From Kitasatospora atroaurantiaca (GTDB taxonomy: Bacteria > Actinomycetota > Actinomycetes > Streptomycetales > Streptomycetaceae), in the NCBI RefSeq assembly GCF_007828955.1, contig NZ_VIVR01000001.1, positions 124,001 to 188,000 of the forward strand: a stretch of DNA of 64,000 bases, given 5' to 3'. Shown here piece by piece: positions 17,305 through 24,959 of the stretch. Both the position numbers and the translations under genes were made by a program. The notes beneath the pieces were generated by a model. The model was not told the origin of the DNA, did no database searches, and saw only the letters and a program-made list of their open reading frames with translations. The stretch's first letter is position 1, and every line of letters starts with the position of its first letter.

Positions 17305-17320
17305 ATGTGAACGCTAACAT
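17305..17320. promoter_or_regulatory. LacI-type operator 1 between GH59 and GH27 genes
   Basis: ATGTGAACGCTAACAT is a quasi-palindrome centred on CG. It lies just upstream of the putative -35 box of the GH27 promoter and matches the second site at 17434-17449 at 13 of 16 positions. Confidence 0.6.
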
Positions 17321-17336
17321 TTACCTGCCGGAAACC

Positions 17337-17365
17337 TTGACGCGTCCCTGCGGCTGACCCATAGT
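17337..17365 (+). promoter_or_regulatory. Candidate promoter of the GH27 gene
   Basis: TTGACG at 17337-17342 and CATAGT at 17360-17365, with a 17-nt spacer, fit a vegetative sigma factor. The pair lies between the two LacI-type operators, as expected for a repressed promoter. Confidence 0.45.
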
Positions 17366-17433
17366 GATGGCCACCGAGCCGCTCACCATACGCACTTCAC
17401 CCCCGCAGATGCATGAGCGCGTCATCGGCTGAT

Positions 17434-17449
17434 TTGTGAGCGTTAACAT
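17434..17449. promoter_or_regulatory. LacI-type operator 2 in the GH27 leader
   Basis: TTGTGAGCGTTAACAT lies 69 bp downstream of the candidate -10 box. With the first site it gives the consensus WTGTGARCGYTAACAT. The GTG inside this operator opens a longer reading frame, but the operator makes that start unlikely. Confidence 0.6.
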
Positions 17450-17531
17450 TCATCCCTCGCAGCCGGTTTCTGAGCCGGCTCGTCGACGCGGTGCCCACCC
17501 TCCGCGTCCACCGGAACGGAAGGTGTTCACC

Positions 17532-19625
17532 TTGATCGTTCGGATGCGACCTCGGCGCCTCTGCCGGAACGCCCTTGTCCGGGTCGTGGTGCTCGCGACG
17601 GCCGCGGTCGGCGCGCTCGTCGGTGTTCCCCACGGGGCGGACACCGATCTCGCCCGCACGGAACCGACCGCGGTGACGTCGAACCAGGTGTCCGTACCAT
17701 CGGCTCCGATGGGCTGGGCGTCGTGGAACAGTTTCGCCGCCAAGATCGACTACAACGTGATCAAGGCGCAGGTGGACGCCTTCGTGGCGGCCGGCCTGCC
17801 GGCGGCCGGGTACCAGTACATCAACATCGACGAAGGCTGGTGGCAGGGCACCCGCGACAGCGCGGGCAACATCACGGTCGACACCTCCGAGTGGCCCGGC
17901 GGAATGAGCGCCATCGCCGACTACATCCACAGCAAGGGCCTCAAGGCGGGCATCTACACCGACGCGGGCAAGAACGGCTGCGGCTACTACTTCCCGACCG
18001 GCCGTCCGGCGGCGCCGAACACGGGCAGCGAGGGCCACTACGCCCAGGACATGCTGAAGTTCTCCACCTGGGGCTTCGACTTCGTCAAGGTCGACTGGTG
18101 CGGCGGCGACGTCGAGGGGCTCGACGCCAGGAGCAGCTACCAGGCCATCAGCGACGCCGTCGCGCAGGCGGCGGCCGCCACCGGCCGGCCCCTGACGCTG
18201 TCCGTCTGCAACTGGGGCAAGCAGAACCCCTGGAACTGGGGTGCCGGCATGGCCCCCATGTGGCGGACCAGCAACGACATCGTCTTCTTCGGCAACGCGC
18301 CCTCCTGGTCCAACATGCTGTCCAACTTCGACCAGACCCTGCACCCCGCGGCGCAGCACACCGGCTACTACAACGACCCGGACATGCTGATGGTCGGGAT
18401 GCCCGGTTTCACCGCCGCCCAGAACCGCGCCCACCTGAGCCTGTGGGCGATCTCCGGCGCGCCGCTGCTGGCCGGCAACGACCTGACCACGATGACCGCC
18501 GAGACCGCCGGAATCCTGAAGAATCCCGAGCTCATCGCCGTCGACCAGGACCCGCGCGGCCTGCAGGGCGTCAAGGTCGCCGAGGACAGTACGGGCCTGC
18601 AGGTGTACGGCAAGGTGCTCTCCGGCAGCGGCAAGCGCGCCGTCGTCCTGCTCAACCGCACCTCCAGCGCCCAGAACGTCACCGTCCGCTGGTCCGACCT
18701 GGGCCTGGCGTCCGCGTCCGCCACCGTCCGCAACGTCTGGTCGCAGACGGACCTGGGCGGCTTCGGCACCGGCTACACCACCAGCGTCCCCGCCAAGGAC
18801 TCGGTGCTGCTCACCATCGGCGGCACCGAGGCGGCAGGCACCACCTACGAGGCGGAGTCCACCGCCAACACCAAGGCCGGTTCGGCCGTCAACGCGTCCT
18901 GCGCGAACTGCTCCGGCGCCGCCAAGGTGGGCAGCGTCGGCAACGGGGCCGCCAACACCCTGCGCTTCAACGGCGTCGCCGCCGGCAGCACCGGCGTCAA
19001 GGTCGTCGACATCGCCTACGTCAACGGCGACGGCAAGCCCCGTACGGCCGTGCTCCAGGTCAACGGGCAGACCGCCACCACGGTCTCCTTCCCGCCGACC
19101 GGCTCCTGGAGCGCCTCCGGCACCGTTTCGGTCGAGGTGTCGCTGGCCAAGGGCTCCGCCAACACGCTGACCTTCTCCAACGCCTCCGCCTGGGCGCCCG
19201 ACCTCGACGCCGTCAAGGTGAGCGACCTCCCCGGCACGAACGGCGCCGAGATCATCGGGCAGCAGTCCGGCCGCTGCGCGGACATCTTCAACGGCACCAT
19301 CACCAACGGCACCCAGGCCGCCCTGTGGGACTGCAACGCCGGCGGCAACCAGTCCTGGACGTACACCGCGCGCAAGGAGCTGGTGGTCTACGGCAACAAA
19401 TGCCTGGACGCCTACCAGGCAGGCAGGACCAACGGCACCAAGGTCGTCATCTGGGACTGCAACGGCGGCATCAACCAGACCTGGAACGTGAACGCCGACG
19501 GCACCGTCACGAATGTCAACGCCGGCCTCTGCCTCGACGCCTCGGGCGCGGCCACGGCCAACGGCACAGCACTGGACCTGTGGGCCTGCAACGGCGGCAG
19601 CAACCAGAAGTGGACCCTTCAGTAG
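17532..19625 (+). CDS. Secreted GH27 alpha-galactosidase with CBM35-like and ricin-type domains
   Basis: About 697 residues. The TTG at 17532 has GGAAGG 9 nt upstream. An ATG at 17544 is an alternative with poorer spacing. A signal segment (ALVRVVVLATAAVGALVGVP) precedes the GH27 barrel, which starts PMGWASWNSF. The nucleophile Asp is in FVKVDWCGGD and the acid/base Asp in WRTSNDIVFF. After a beta-sandwich linker comes a CBM35/CBM6-like module starting TTYEAESTANTKAGS. Last is a three-lobed ricin domain with repeated CLDA and NQ-W motifs. It should remove alpha-1,6-galactose from polysaccharides outside the cell and pairs with the divergent GH59 enzyme. Confidence 0.93.
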   Translation: MIVRMRPRRLCRNALVRVVVLATAAVGALVGVPHGADTDLARTEPTAVTSNQVSVPSAPMGWASWNSFAAKIDYNVIKAQVDAFVAAGLPAAGYQYINIDEGWWQGTRDSAGNITVDTSEWPGGMSAIADYIHSKGLKAGIYTDAGKNGCGYYFPTGRPAAPNTGSEGHYAQDMLKFSTWGFDFVKVDWCGGDVEGLDARSSYQAISDAVAQAAAATGRPLTLSVCNWGKQNPWNWGAGMAPMWRTSNDIVFFGNAPSWSNMLSNFDQTLHPAAQHTGYYNDPDMLMVGMPGFTAAQNRAHLSLWAISGAPLLAGNDLTTMTAETAGILKNPELIAVDQDPRGLQGVKVAEDSTGLQVYGKVLSGSGKRAVVLLNRTSSAQNVTVRWSDLGLASASATVRNVWSQTDLGGFGTGYTTSVPAKDSVLLTIGGTEAAGTTYEAESTANTKAGSAVNASCANCSGAAKVGSVGNGAANTLRFNGVAAGSTGVKVVDIAYVNGDGKPRTAVLQVNGQTATTVSFPPTGSWSASGTVSVEVSLAKGSANTLTFSNASAWAPDLDAVKVSDLPGTNGAEIIGQQSGRCADIFNGTITNGTQAALWDCNAGGNQSWTYTARKELVVYGNKCLDAYQAGRTNGTKVVIWDCNGGINQTWNVNADGTVTNVNAGLCLDASGAATANGTALDLWACNGGSNQKWTLQ

Positions 19626-19645
19626 CCCAGCCCCGGAGGAATCCG

Positions 19646-21064
19646 ATGAGCCCCGAGCCGCACCGAAAGACCCGACCCATGAGCCGTCATAGACTCCATC
19701 CCCTCCTGATTCTGGCGATGGCGCTGTTCCTGGCGCTGGCCGGCACCCTCACGGCCGCCACCAAGCCCGCCCACGCCGCGACCGGACCCGCCTACGTGAT
19801 GGGCTACTTCACCGAGTCCCCGAACGGGCTGGGCTCGGACTACGGCCTGCATCTGGCCGTCAGCACCGACGGGCTCCAGTGGACCCCGCTCAACCAGAAC
19901 AACCCCGTCGTCACCCCCACCCTGGGCACCGGCGGCCTCCGCGACCCCTTCATCCTGCGCAAGCAGGACGGCACCTTCATCGTGATGGCGACCGACCTGA
20001 AGGGCACCGACTGGAGCCGGCAGAGCCAGTCCATCCACGTCTGGGAGTCGACCGACCTTCGCACCTTCACCAACTACCACCTGCTGAAGCTGCACTCCAT
20101 GGCCACCCACAGCTGGGCACCCGAGGCGTACTGGGACGCCTCCCGCGGCCAGTACGGGATCATCTACTCGTCCGTCAACAGCAGCGGCCACAACGTGATC
20201 ATGGTGGACTACACCACCGACTTCCAGACGGCGTCCGGGCCGCAGGTCTTCTTCGACCCCGGCTACGACACGATCGACGGCGACCTGGCCGTGGGCGTCA
20301 ACGGCGTGAACTACCTGTACTTCAAGAACAATTCACAGGGGAAGCTGCTCGGCGCGAAGTCCACCTCCCTGAACCCCGGCAGCTTCACCACCTTCACCTC
20401 GGGGATCTCCCACGGCGGCACCGAGGCCCCGATCGTCGTGAAGTCCCAGACGTCGAACACCTGGTACCTGTGGGGTGACACCTACACGCCCAACGGCGTC
20501 TTCTACGCCTGGCAGACCACCGACCTGTCCGCCGGCACCTGGACCCCGGTCGACCAGCGCCAGTACACCCAGCCGCTCAACTCCAAGCACGGCACCATCC
20601 AGCCGATCACCGGCACGGAGTACGACAACCTGGTCGCGCACTACGGAAAGCCCGGCTGGAACCGGCTGAAGTCGTACAACTTCCCGGACCGCTACGTCCG
20701 GCACGCCGACTTCGTCGGCCGCATCGACCCGTACCCGTTCGACCCGTACACCGACTCGGAGTGGAAGCTGGTACCGGGCCTGGCCGACTCGGCCGGCGTC
20801 TCCTTCCAGTCGGTCAGCTTCCCGACCCGCTACCTGCGGCACGCCAACTTCCAACTGGAACTGGACGTCAACGACGGCACCACGACGTTCGCCCAGGACG
20901 CCACCTTCTACAGGACCGCGGGGCTGGCCGACTCGACCTGGACGTCGTTCCGCTCGTACAACTACCCGACGCGCTACATCAGGCATTCCAACTACGTCCT
21001 GCGCATCGACCCGATATCCACCGCGACCGACAAGTCCGACGCGACCTTCTCGGTCGGCTACTGA
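19646..21064 (+). CDS. Secreted GH43-like glycosidase with C-terminal AbfB (CBM42) domain
   Basis: A 472-residue protein with GGAGGA 5 nt before the ATG, 20 nt after the GH27 stop, so probably the same transcript. The signal peptide ends at THAAT-like residues (KPAHAATGP). A five-bladed propeller follows, with GGLRDPFILRKQDG and GGTEAPIVV as likely Asp and Glu catalytic positions. The last 140 residues form an AbfB beta-trefoil, with repeats such as SYNFPDRYVRHADF, SFPTRYLRHANF and SYNYPTRYIRHSNY. An arabinofuranosidase-type activity with arabinose binding is the best guess. Confidence 0.85.
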   Translation: MSPEPHRKTRPMSRHRLHPLLILAMALFLALAGTLTAATKPAHAATGPAYVMGYFTESPNGLGSDYGLHLAVSTDGLQWTPLNQNNPVVTPTLGTGGLRDPFILRKQDGTFIVMATDLKGTDWSRQSQSIHVWESTDLRTFTNYHLLKLHSMATHSWAPEAYWDASRGQYGIIYSSVNSSGHNVIMVDYTTDFQTASGPQVFFDPGYDTIDGDLAVGVNGVNYLYFKNNSQGKLLGAKSTSLNPGSFTTFTSGISHGGTEAPIVVKSQTSNTWYLWGDTYTPNGVFYAWQTTDLSAGTWTPVDQRQYTQPLNSKHGTIQPITGTEYDNLVAHYGKPGWNRLKSYNFPDRYVRHADFVGRIDPYPFDPYTDSEWKLVPGLADSAGVSFQSVSFPTRYLRHANFQLELDVNDGTTTFAQDATFYRTAGLADSTWTSFRSYNYPTRYIRHSNYVLRIDPISTATDKSDATFSVGY

Positions 21065-21070
21065 CGGCTC

Positions 21071-21104
21071 GGGCCGTCCGCCACCGGTCAGCGGCGGACG
21101 GCCC
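21071..21104 (+). terminator. Terminator of the GH27/GH43-like transcript
   Basis: A perfect 12-bp stem (GGGCCGTCCGCC with GGCGGACGGCCC) and a 10-nt loop start 7 nt after the stop codon. Confidence 0.75.
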
Positions 21105-21125
21105 TACGCATGTCACCGGGCGCGC

Positions 21126-21326
21126 TCAGTATGTGGTGCCTGCGGGACCACCGGGCTTCGGTACAGCCGGACGCTCCGGCGGACCGGGGTACTGACAGGC
21201 CGGGCACAGCTCGTGCCGGCCCTCGCTTGTGATCAGGGTTCCCCAGCTGCGGCATTCCTCGCAGCCGCGGGCCAGGTCTATGTCTGCGCGAACGGCAGGA
21301 GCGTGGGGGTGGGCTCCATGGGTCAT
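21126..21326 (-). CDS. Small zinc-ribbon-like hypothetical protein
   Basis: A 66-residue protein starting MTHGAHPHAPAV with a GAGGA ribosome-binding site 9 nt upstream. Two CxxC-like pairs (GCEECRSWG and LCPACQYPG) spaced 17-18 residues apart suggest a small zinc ribbon. I do not recognise the family. It stands alone and converges on the upstream terminator. Confidence 0.55.
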   Translation of the reverse strand: MTHGAHPHAPAVRADIDLARGCEECRSWGTLITSEGRHELCPACQYPGPPERPAVPKPGGPAGTTY

Positions 21327-21470
21327 GGGTGATGTTCCTCTGTAGAAGCGTTATCACGTCTGTCCAGTTTGCCACGGTTTGCATAGGTATGCGAGGAAAG
21401 GTGGCAACATACAGGGGGAACCGGGCTCACTCACCGCGCCGCACCCGGCGCCCGACCCTACGGTGACACC

Positions 21471-21851
21471 ATGAGCGACCCGGAGAAGACCAAGGCCACC
21501 GCCAAGGCGTTCTACGACCTGATGTTCAACCAGTGCCGCCCCGCCGAGGCCATCGACCGGTACGCCGGCGACACCTACATCCAGCACAACCCGCACGTCG
21601 CCGACGGCAAGCAGGCCTTCATCGACTACTTCGAACGCATGGCAGCCGAGTACCCCGGCAAGCACGTCGAGTTCAAGCGCGCCTTCGCCGAGGGCGACCA
21701 CGTCATCCTGCACTGCCACCAGACCTGGCCCGACGAGGAGTACGCGGGCATCGACATCTTCCGCTTCGACACCAACGGCAAGATCGTCGAGCACTGGGAC
21801 GTCCTTCAGGTCATCCCGCAGGCGTCCAAGAACGACAACACCATGTTCTGA
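21471..21851 (+). CDS. SnoaL-like/NTF2-fold protein
   Basis: A 126-residue protein starting [20 protein letters not shown]. The pattern [19 protein letters not shown] and [20 protein letters not shown] is the usual SnoaL-like polyketide-cyclase-type NTF2 domain found widely as a stand-alone protein. No partner gene suggests a substrate. A long hairpin overlapping the stop separates it from the convergent Lrp gene. Confidence 0.85.
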   Translation: MSDPEKTKATAKAFYDLMFNQCRPAEAIDRYAGDTYIQHNPHVADGKQAFIDYFERMAAEYPGKHVEFKRAFAEGDHVILHCHQTWPDEEYAGIDIFRFDTNGKIVEHWDVLQVIPQASKNDNTMF

Positions 21852-21889
21852 GTAGCCAGAGCCGGCCTCCCGGGAGGCCCTGGCTACTC
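21850..21889. terminator. Bidirectional terminator between the SnoaL-like and Lrp genes
   Basis: Outer arms GAGTAGCCAG and CTGGCTACTC pair perfectly. Inner arms GGCCTCCC and GGGAGGCC also pair, with a 4-nt bulge (AGCC) on one side. The hairpin overlaps the last bases of both convergent genes. Confidence 0.75.
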
Positions 21890-22336
21890 GGGTAGCGGGC
21901 GGTCGTTGACGACGTGCTTCATGACGAGGGTGGAGGTCAGGCGCTGGACGCCTGGCAGGGTGGCCAGCTGCTGGTCGTAGAGCTGCTGGAAGGCGGCCAG
22001 GTCGGCGGTGGCGACGCGCAGGAGGTAGTCGGGTTCGCCGAACAGGCGCTGGGCCTGGATCACGTGCGAGATGGCGGCCACGGCCTGCTCGAAGTCGGCG
22101 ACGGTGTCGCGGTCCTCCCAGCGCAGGGTGGCGAACACCAGCGCCTCGAAGTTCAGGCCGATGGCAGCCGGGTCCACGACAGCGCGGTAACCGCGGATCG
22201 CTCCCGTGCGTTCGAGGTCGCGCACGCGCCGGTGGCACGGCGAGACGCTCAGCTGTACCCGGGCGGCCAGCTCGGTCACCGTCAGCCGGCCGTCCTGCTG
22301 CAGCTCGGTAAGAATCTTCCGATCCATGGCATCCAT
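21884..22336 (-). CDS. Lrp/AsnC family regulator
   Basis: A 150-residue protein starting MDAMDRKILTELQQDGRLTV. The N-terminal HTH (VTELAARVQLSVSPCHRRVRDLE) is followed by a RAM ligand-binding domain (LRVATADLAAFQQLYDQQL). It is divergent from a LysE-type exporter gene, the classic arrangement in which an Lrp protein senses an amino acid and activates its exporter. Confidence 0.93.
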   Translation of the reverse strand: MDAMDRKILTELQQDGRLTVTELAARVQLSVSPCHRRVRDLERTGAIRGYRAVVDPAAIGLNFEALVFATLRWEDRDTVADFEQAVAAISHVIQAQRLFGEPDYLLRVATADLAAFQQLYDQQLATLPGVQRLTSTLVMKHVVNDRPLPE

Positions 22337-22411
22337 GGAGAAGATTCTCCCTCATATTCCGCGATCCCGAGGTAAACACAGGAACACTTTCGGGCAGAAC
22401 GCGCCTAATCT

Positions 22412-22439
22412 TCCCTCTCGTAACGATGAACGAGAGGGA
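22412..22439 (+). promoter_or_regulatory. Inverted repeat covering the ribosome-binding site of the exporter gene
   Basis: Perfect 10-bp arms (TCCCTCTCGT and ACGAGAGGGA) flank an 8-nt loop. The right arm contains the GAGAGGGA that would serve as ribosome-binding site for the ATG at 22447. The element could be an Lrp operator or an RNA hairpin that limits translation. Confidence 0.5.
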
Positions 22440-22446
22440 TCGATTC

Positions 22447-23064
22447 ATGGACGCGGGCACAGTGGCGGCCTTCCTCGCAGTGGACCTCCTGCTGGTGTTC
22501 ACGCCCGGCGCGGACTGGGCCTACGCGATCGCGGCAGGACTGCGGAACCGGTCGGTCCTCCCCGCAGTCGCCGGGCTGGTGGCCGGATACGCCGGATACA
22601 CCCTGCTCGCCGTGGCCGGCCTGGTCGTGATCGTCGCCGGCTCGCCAAGCCTGCTCACCGCACTGACCGTCCTCGGGGCCGCCTACCTGATGTGGCTCGG
22701 CCGGAACGTCCTGGCACGACCGGTCGGCCTCCACGCCTCCACGGACGCCGTGGCCGCCTCACCCTGGCAGACCATGCTGAAAGGCGCCGGGATCAGCGGC
22801 CTGAACCCCAAGGCGCTGCTGCTGTACTTCTCCCTGTTCCCCCAGTTCATCGACCCGGCTGCGGGCTGGCCCGTCGCCGCCCAGACCGGCCTGCTGGGCA
22901 CGCTCCACATGGCAAGCTGCGCCGTCGTCTACCTCGCCGTCGGCGTGCTGGCGCGCACCGTGCTCAGGGCTCGGCCGTCGGCTGCGCGTGCGGTCACCCG
23001 AGTCAGCGGTGCCATGATGATCGCCATCGGCGGGTTCCTCCTCGTGGAACGCCTGGCCGGATGA
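22447..23064 (+). CDS. LysE family translocator (amino acid exporter)
   Basis: A 205-residue membrane protein. The ATG at 22447 was chosen for its GAGAGGGA ribosome-binding site. An in-frame ATG at 22426 lies inside the upstream hairpin loop. About six hydrophobic segments are present, with the family strings TPGADWAYAIAAGLRN (segment 1) and GLNPKALLLYFSLFPQFI (mid-protein). It probably exports an amino acid or homoserine-lactone-like compound under control of the divergent Lrp regulator. Confidence 0.9.
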   Translation: MDAGTVAAFLAVDLLLVFTPGADWAYAIAAGLRNRSVLPAVAGLVAGYAGYTLLAVAGLVVIVAGSPSLLTALTVLGAAYLMWLGRNVLARPVGLHASTDAVAASPWQTMLKGAGISGLNPKALLLYFSLFPQFIDPAAGWPVAAQTGLLGTLHMASCAVVYLAVGVLARTVLRARPSAARAVTRVSGAMMIAIGGFLLVERLAG

Positions 23065-23137
23065 CGGTTCCGCCGCGTTCGATCCCCCGGAGGACAAGGC
23101 CGCGCGACCGGCCGAGACGTCCAATCAAGGAGAGCAT

Positions 23138-23593
23138 GTGGAAGACCAGAAGCGGCAGGACCAGGCGAGCGCCGAGGTTCAGGCGCGCATCCGGACCAGC
23201 TTCGAACGCCAGGGGCTGATGGGTCATCTCGGTGCGCGCATCGCGCACATCGCACCGGGGCGCGTGCACATCGTGCTGCCCGGCCGGCCCGAAGTGACCC
23301 AGCAGAACGGCTACTTCCACGCCGGCGCCACCAGTGCCATCGCCGACAGCGCGGGCGGCTACGCGGCGTTCACGCTGTTCCCCGAGGACACCTCGGTGCT
23401 CACCGTGGAGTACAAGATCAATCTCCTGGCGCCGGCCGTGGGCGACCACATCGAGGCCGTGGGAACGGTCCTGAAGTCCGGCCGCACGCTGACCGTCTGC
23501 CGACTGGAGGTCTTCGGCGTCCGGGGCGGAGAGCGGTCGCTCGTTGCCACCGGCCAGCAGACGCTGATCTGCGTGAACGCACGACCCGAATGA
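23138..23593 (+). CDS. PaaI family thioesterase (hotdog fold)
   Basis: A 151-residue protein with GTG start at 23138 and AAGGAG 6 nt upstream. The hotdog signature is QNGYFHAGATSAIADSAGGY, with the catalytic Asp in the central helix, then LTVEYKINLLAPAVGD. It probably hydrolyses an acyl-CoA. It follows the LysE gene by 73 nt and may be co-transcribed, though no functional link is evident. Confidence 0.87.
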   Translation: MEDQKRQDQASAEVQARIRTSFERQGLMGHLGARIAHIAPGRVHIVLPGRPEVTQQNGYFHAGATSAIADSAGGYAAFTLFPEDTSVLTVEYKINLLAPAVGDHIEAVGTVLKSGRTLTVCRLEVFGVRGGERSLVATGQQTLICVNARPE

Positions 23594-24092
23594 GCTCCAC
23601 CTCGGCCACTGGGCGATCCGGGCGCTCATCGTCGAAGTGTGCTGCCAGACAGCCGAGTTGAGCGCACGGGCAAGGCCCGCTGGGGCAGCCCGGACAGCAC
23701 CCGGGCCGAGCGAGCGCGCCGACCGCGCCCAGCCGTGCGAGCGGTTCACCCCGGCTCGGCGACCCGCGATCACATCAGCCCGATGATGTGATCTACGACA
23801 CGCCGTCAGGCTGGTGTCCGGCCCCGCGGCAGGCCTCGCTCCGGAGCTGGTGCGTGCAGCGACGAGGCGTACGGCCCCGGGCGACGGCCCCCTCTGCAAC
23901 GCCGTCCGGCCACGGCCTCAGGGCACGCGCCACACCGCTGCGGACGGCCCTCCCGACGTCCCCCCTCGTGCTCAACGGGACGCGTTGTCCGCGGGTGGCG
24001 CTAGGTTTCCGACATCACCGCGGGCGGGGTGTCCGGACCCCCGGTCAGCTGCGGTGTTTCTGACGACTTGTAGAGCACGAGGTGGGGCCGTT
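23594..24092. other. Non-coding gap before the DUF4132-MoxR operon
   Basis: About 500 bp without a convincing gene. Open frames here lack ribosome-binding sites and family resemblance. The region must hold the promoter of the downstream five-gene operon, but I cannot point to a clear -35/-10 pair. AGGTGGGG at 24080-24087 is the ribosome-binding site of the next gene. Confidence 0.5.
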
Positions 24093-24959
24093 ATGGGTTG
24101 GCTGGCGGCGGGTGACGGGTACGAGGTCGCCCTGGTCGAGGGCAGGGTGACGGCGCGTTCGACGGCCGGGCGCTCCGCCGGCAGGCAGTTGAAGTCGCTG
24201 CCGAAGGCGGTGCGGGAGCACCCCGAGACGGACCGGCTGCGCCGGTTCGCCACCTGGCTGGAGCGCCATGCCGCGTCCTGCCGGGAGCAGGTGGACGCCT
24301 GGATGGTGTCCTCGCTGCCGGTGCCGACGGGCCTGCTGGCCCGGGTGTGGCCGGACGAGGCGTGGCAGGCGGCGCTGCGCGACGTGGTGGTCGTCGGCGA
24401 GGACGAGGACGAGGTGGGTTTCCTGCGTGACGCGACCGCCGACGGCGAGCTGCGGCTCGTGAACCTGGACGGCGAGACGATCCGCATCTCCCCCGCCACG
24501 GTGACCCTGCCGCACCCCGTGCTGCTTGAGGACCTGGACGACCTGCGGGAGTTCGCCGCCGAGCTCGGCGTCGTCCAGGGCGTGGACCAGATCCACCGGC
24601 CGACCTGGCACAAGCCGGCCGACCTGCCGGAGAAGGCCACCGAGATCAAGGACTTCGCCGGCGGACGGTTCCCCTCGCGGTTCGGTCTGGCCGCCCGCGC
24701 CGCCTCGCTCGGCTACCGGGTCTCCGGCGGCTATGCGACGGCCCGGGTGCTGGACGGCGAGCGGACGGTCGAGCCCGCGGTGTGGATCGGCGAGCCGTAC
24801 TGGGGCGGCGACTCGGAGACCGGCTCGCTGTGCTGGCGGGACACCGACGGCCGGGTGCTGACCCTGGGCGGGGTCGGCCCGGTCGCCTGGTCGGAGGGGA
24901 TGCGCATGGCCGCCGCGCTGTACGCCGGCCGCACGGTCGAGGAGGGGAAGAACGCATGA
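24093..24959 (+). CDS. DUF4132-like (MolR/YehI-type C-terminal) protein
   Basis: A 288-residue protein starting MGWLAAGDGYEVALVEGRV. Its C-terminal half (FPSRFGLAARAASLGYRVSG followed by GSLCWRDTDGRVLTLGGVGP) resembles the DUF4132 domain at the end of E. coli YehI/MolR. I judge this from the pattern and the gene context, without an alignment. It is the first gene of an operon whose later members correspond to YehL (MoxR), YehM (DUF5682), YehP (VWA) and YehQ (SWIM), which supports the assignment. It overlaps the next gene by ATGA. No function is known. Confidence 0.55.
   Translation: MGWLAAGDGYEVALVEGRVTARSTAGRSAGRQLKSLPKAVREHPETDRLRRFATWLERHAASCREQVDAWMVSSLPVPTGLLARVWPDEAWQAALRDVVVVGEDEDEVGFLRDATADGELRLVNLDGETIRISPATVTLPHPVLLEDLDDLREFAAELGVVQGVDQIHRPTWHKPADLPEKATEIKDFAGGRFPSRFGLAARAASLGYRVSGGYATARVLDGERTVEPAVWIGEPYWGGDSETGSLCWRDTDGRVLTLGGVGPVAWSEGMRMAAALYAGRTVEEGKNA

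Noticed and set aside
17436..17531. GTG start for the GH27 gene inside the operator
   Set aside because: The start would lie within a LacI-type operator and add a Pro/Arg-rich leader before the signal peptide. TTG 17532 has a good ribosome-binding site.
23788..24063. A 91-codon frame upstream of the DUF4132-like gene
   Set aside because: Composition is Arg/Pro/Ser-rich without pattern, and there is no ribosome-binding site.
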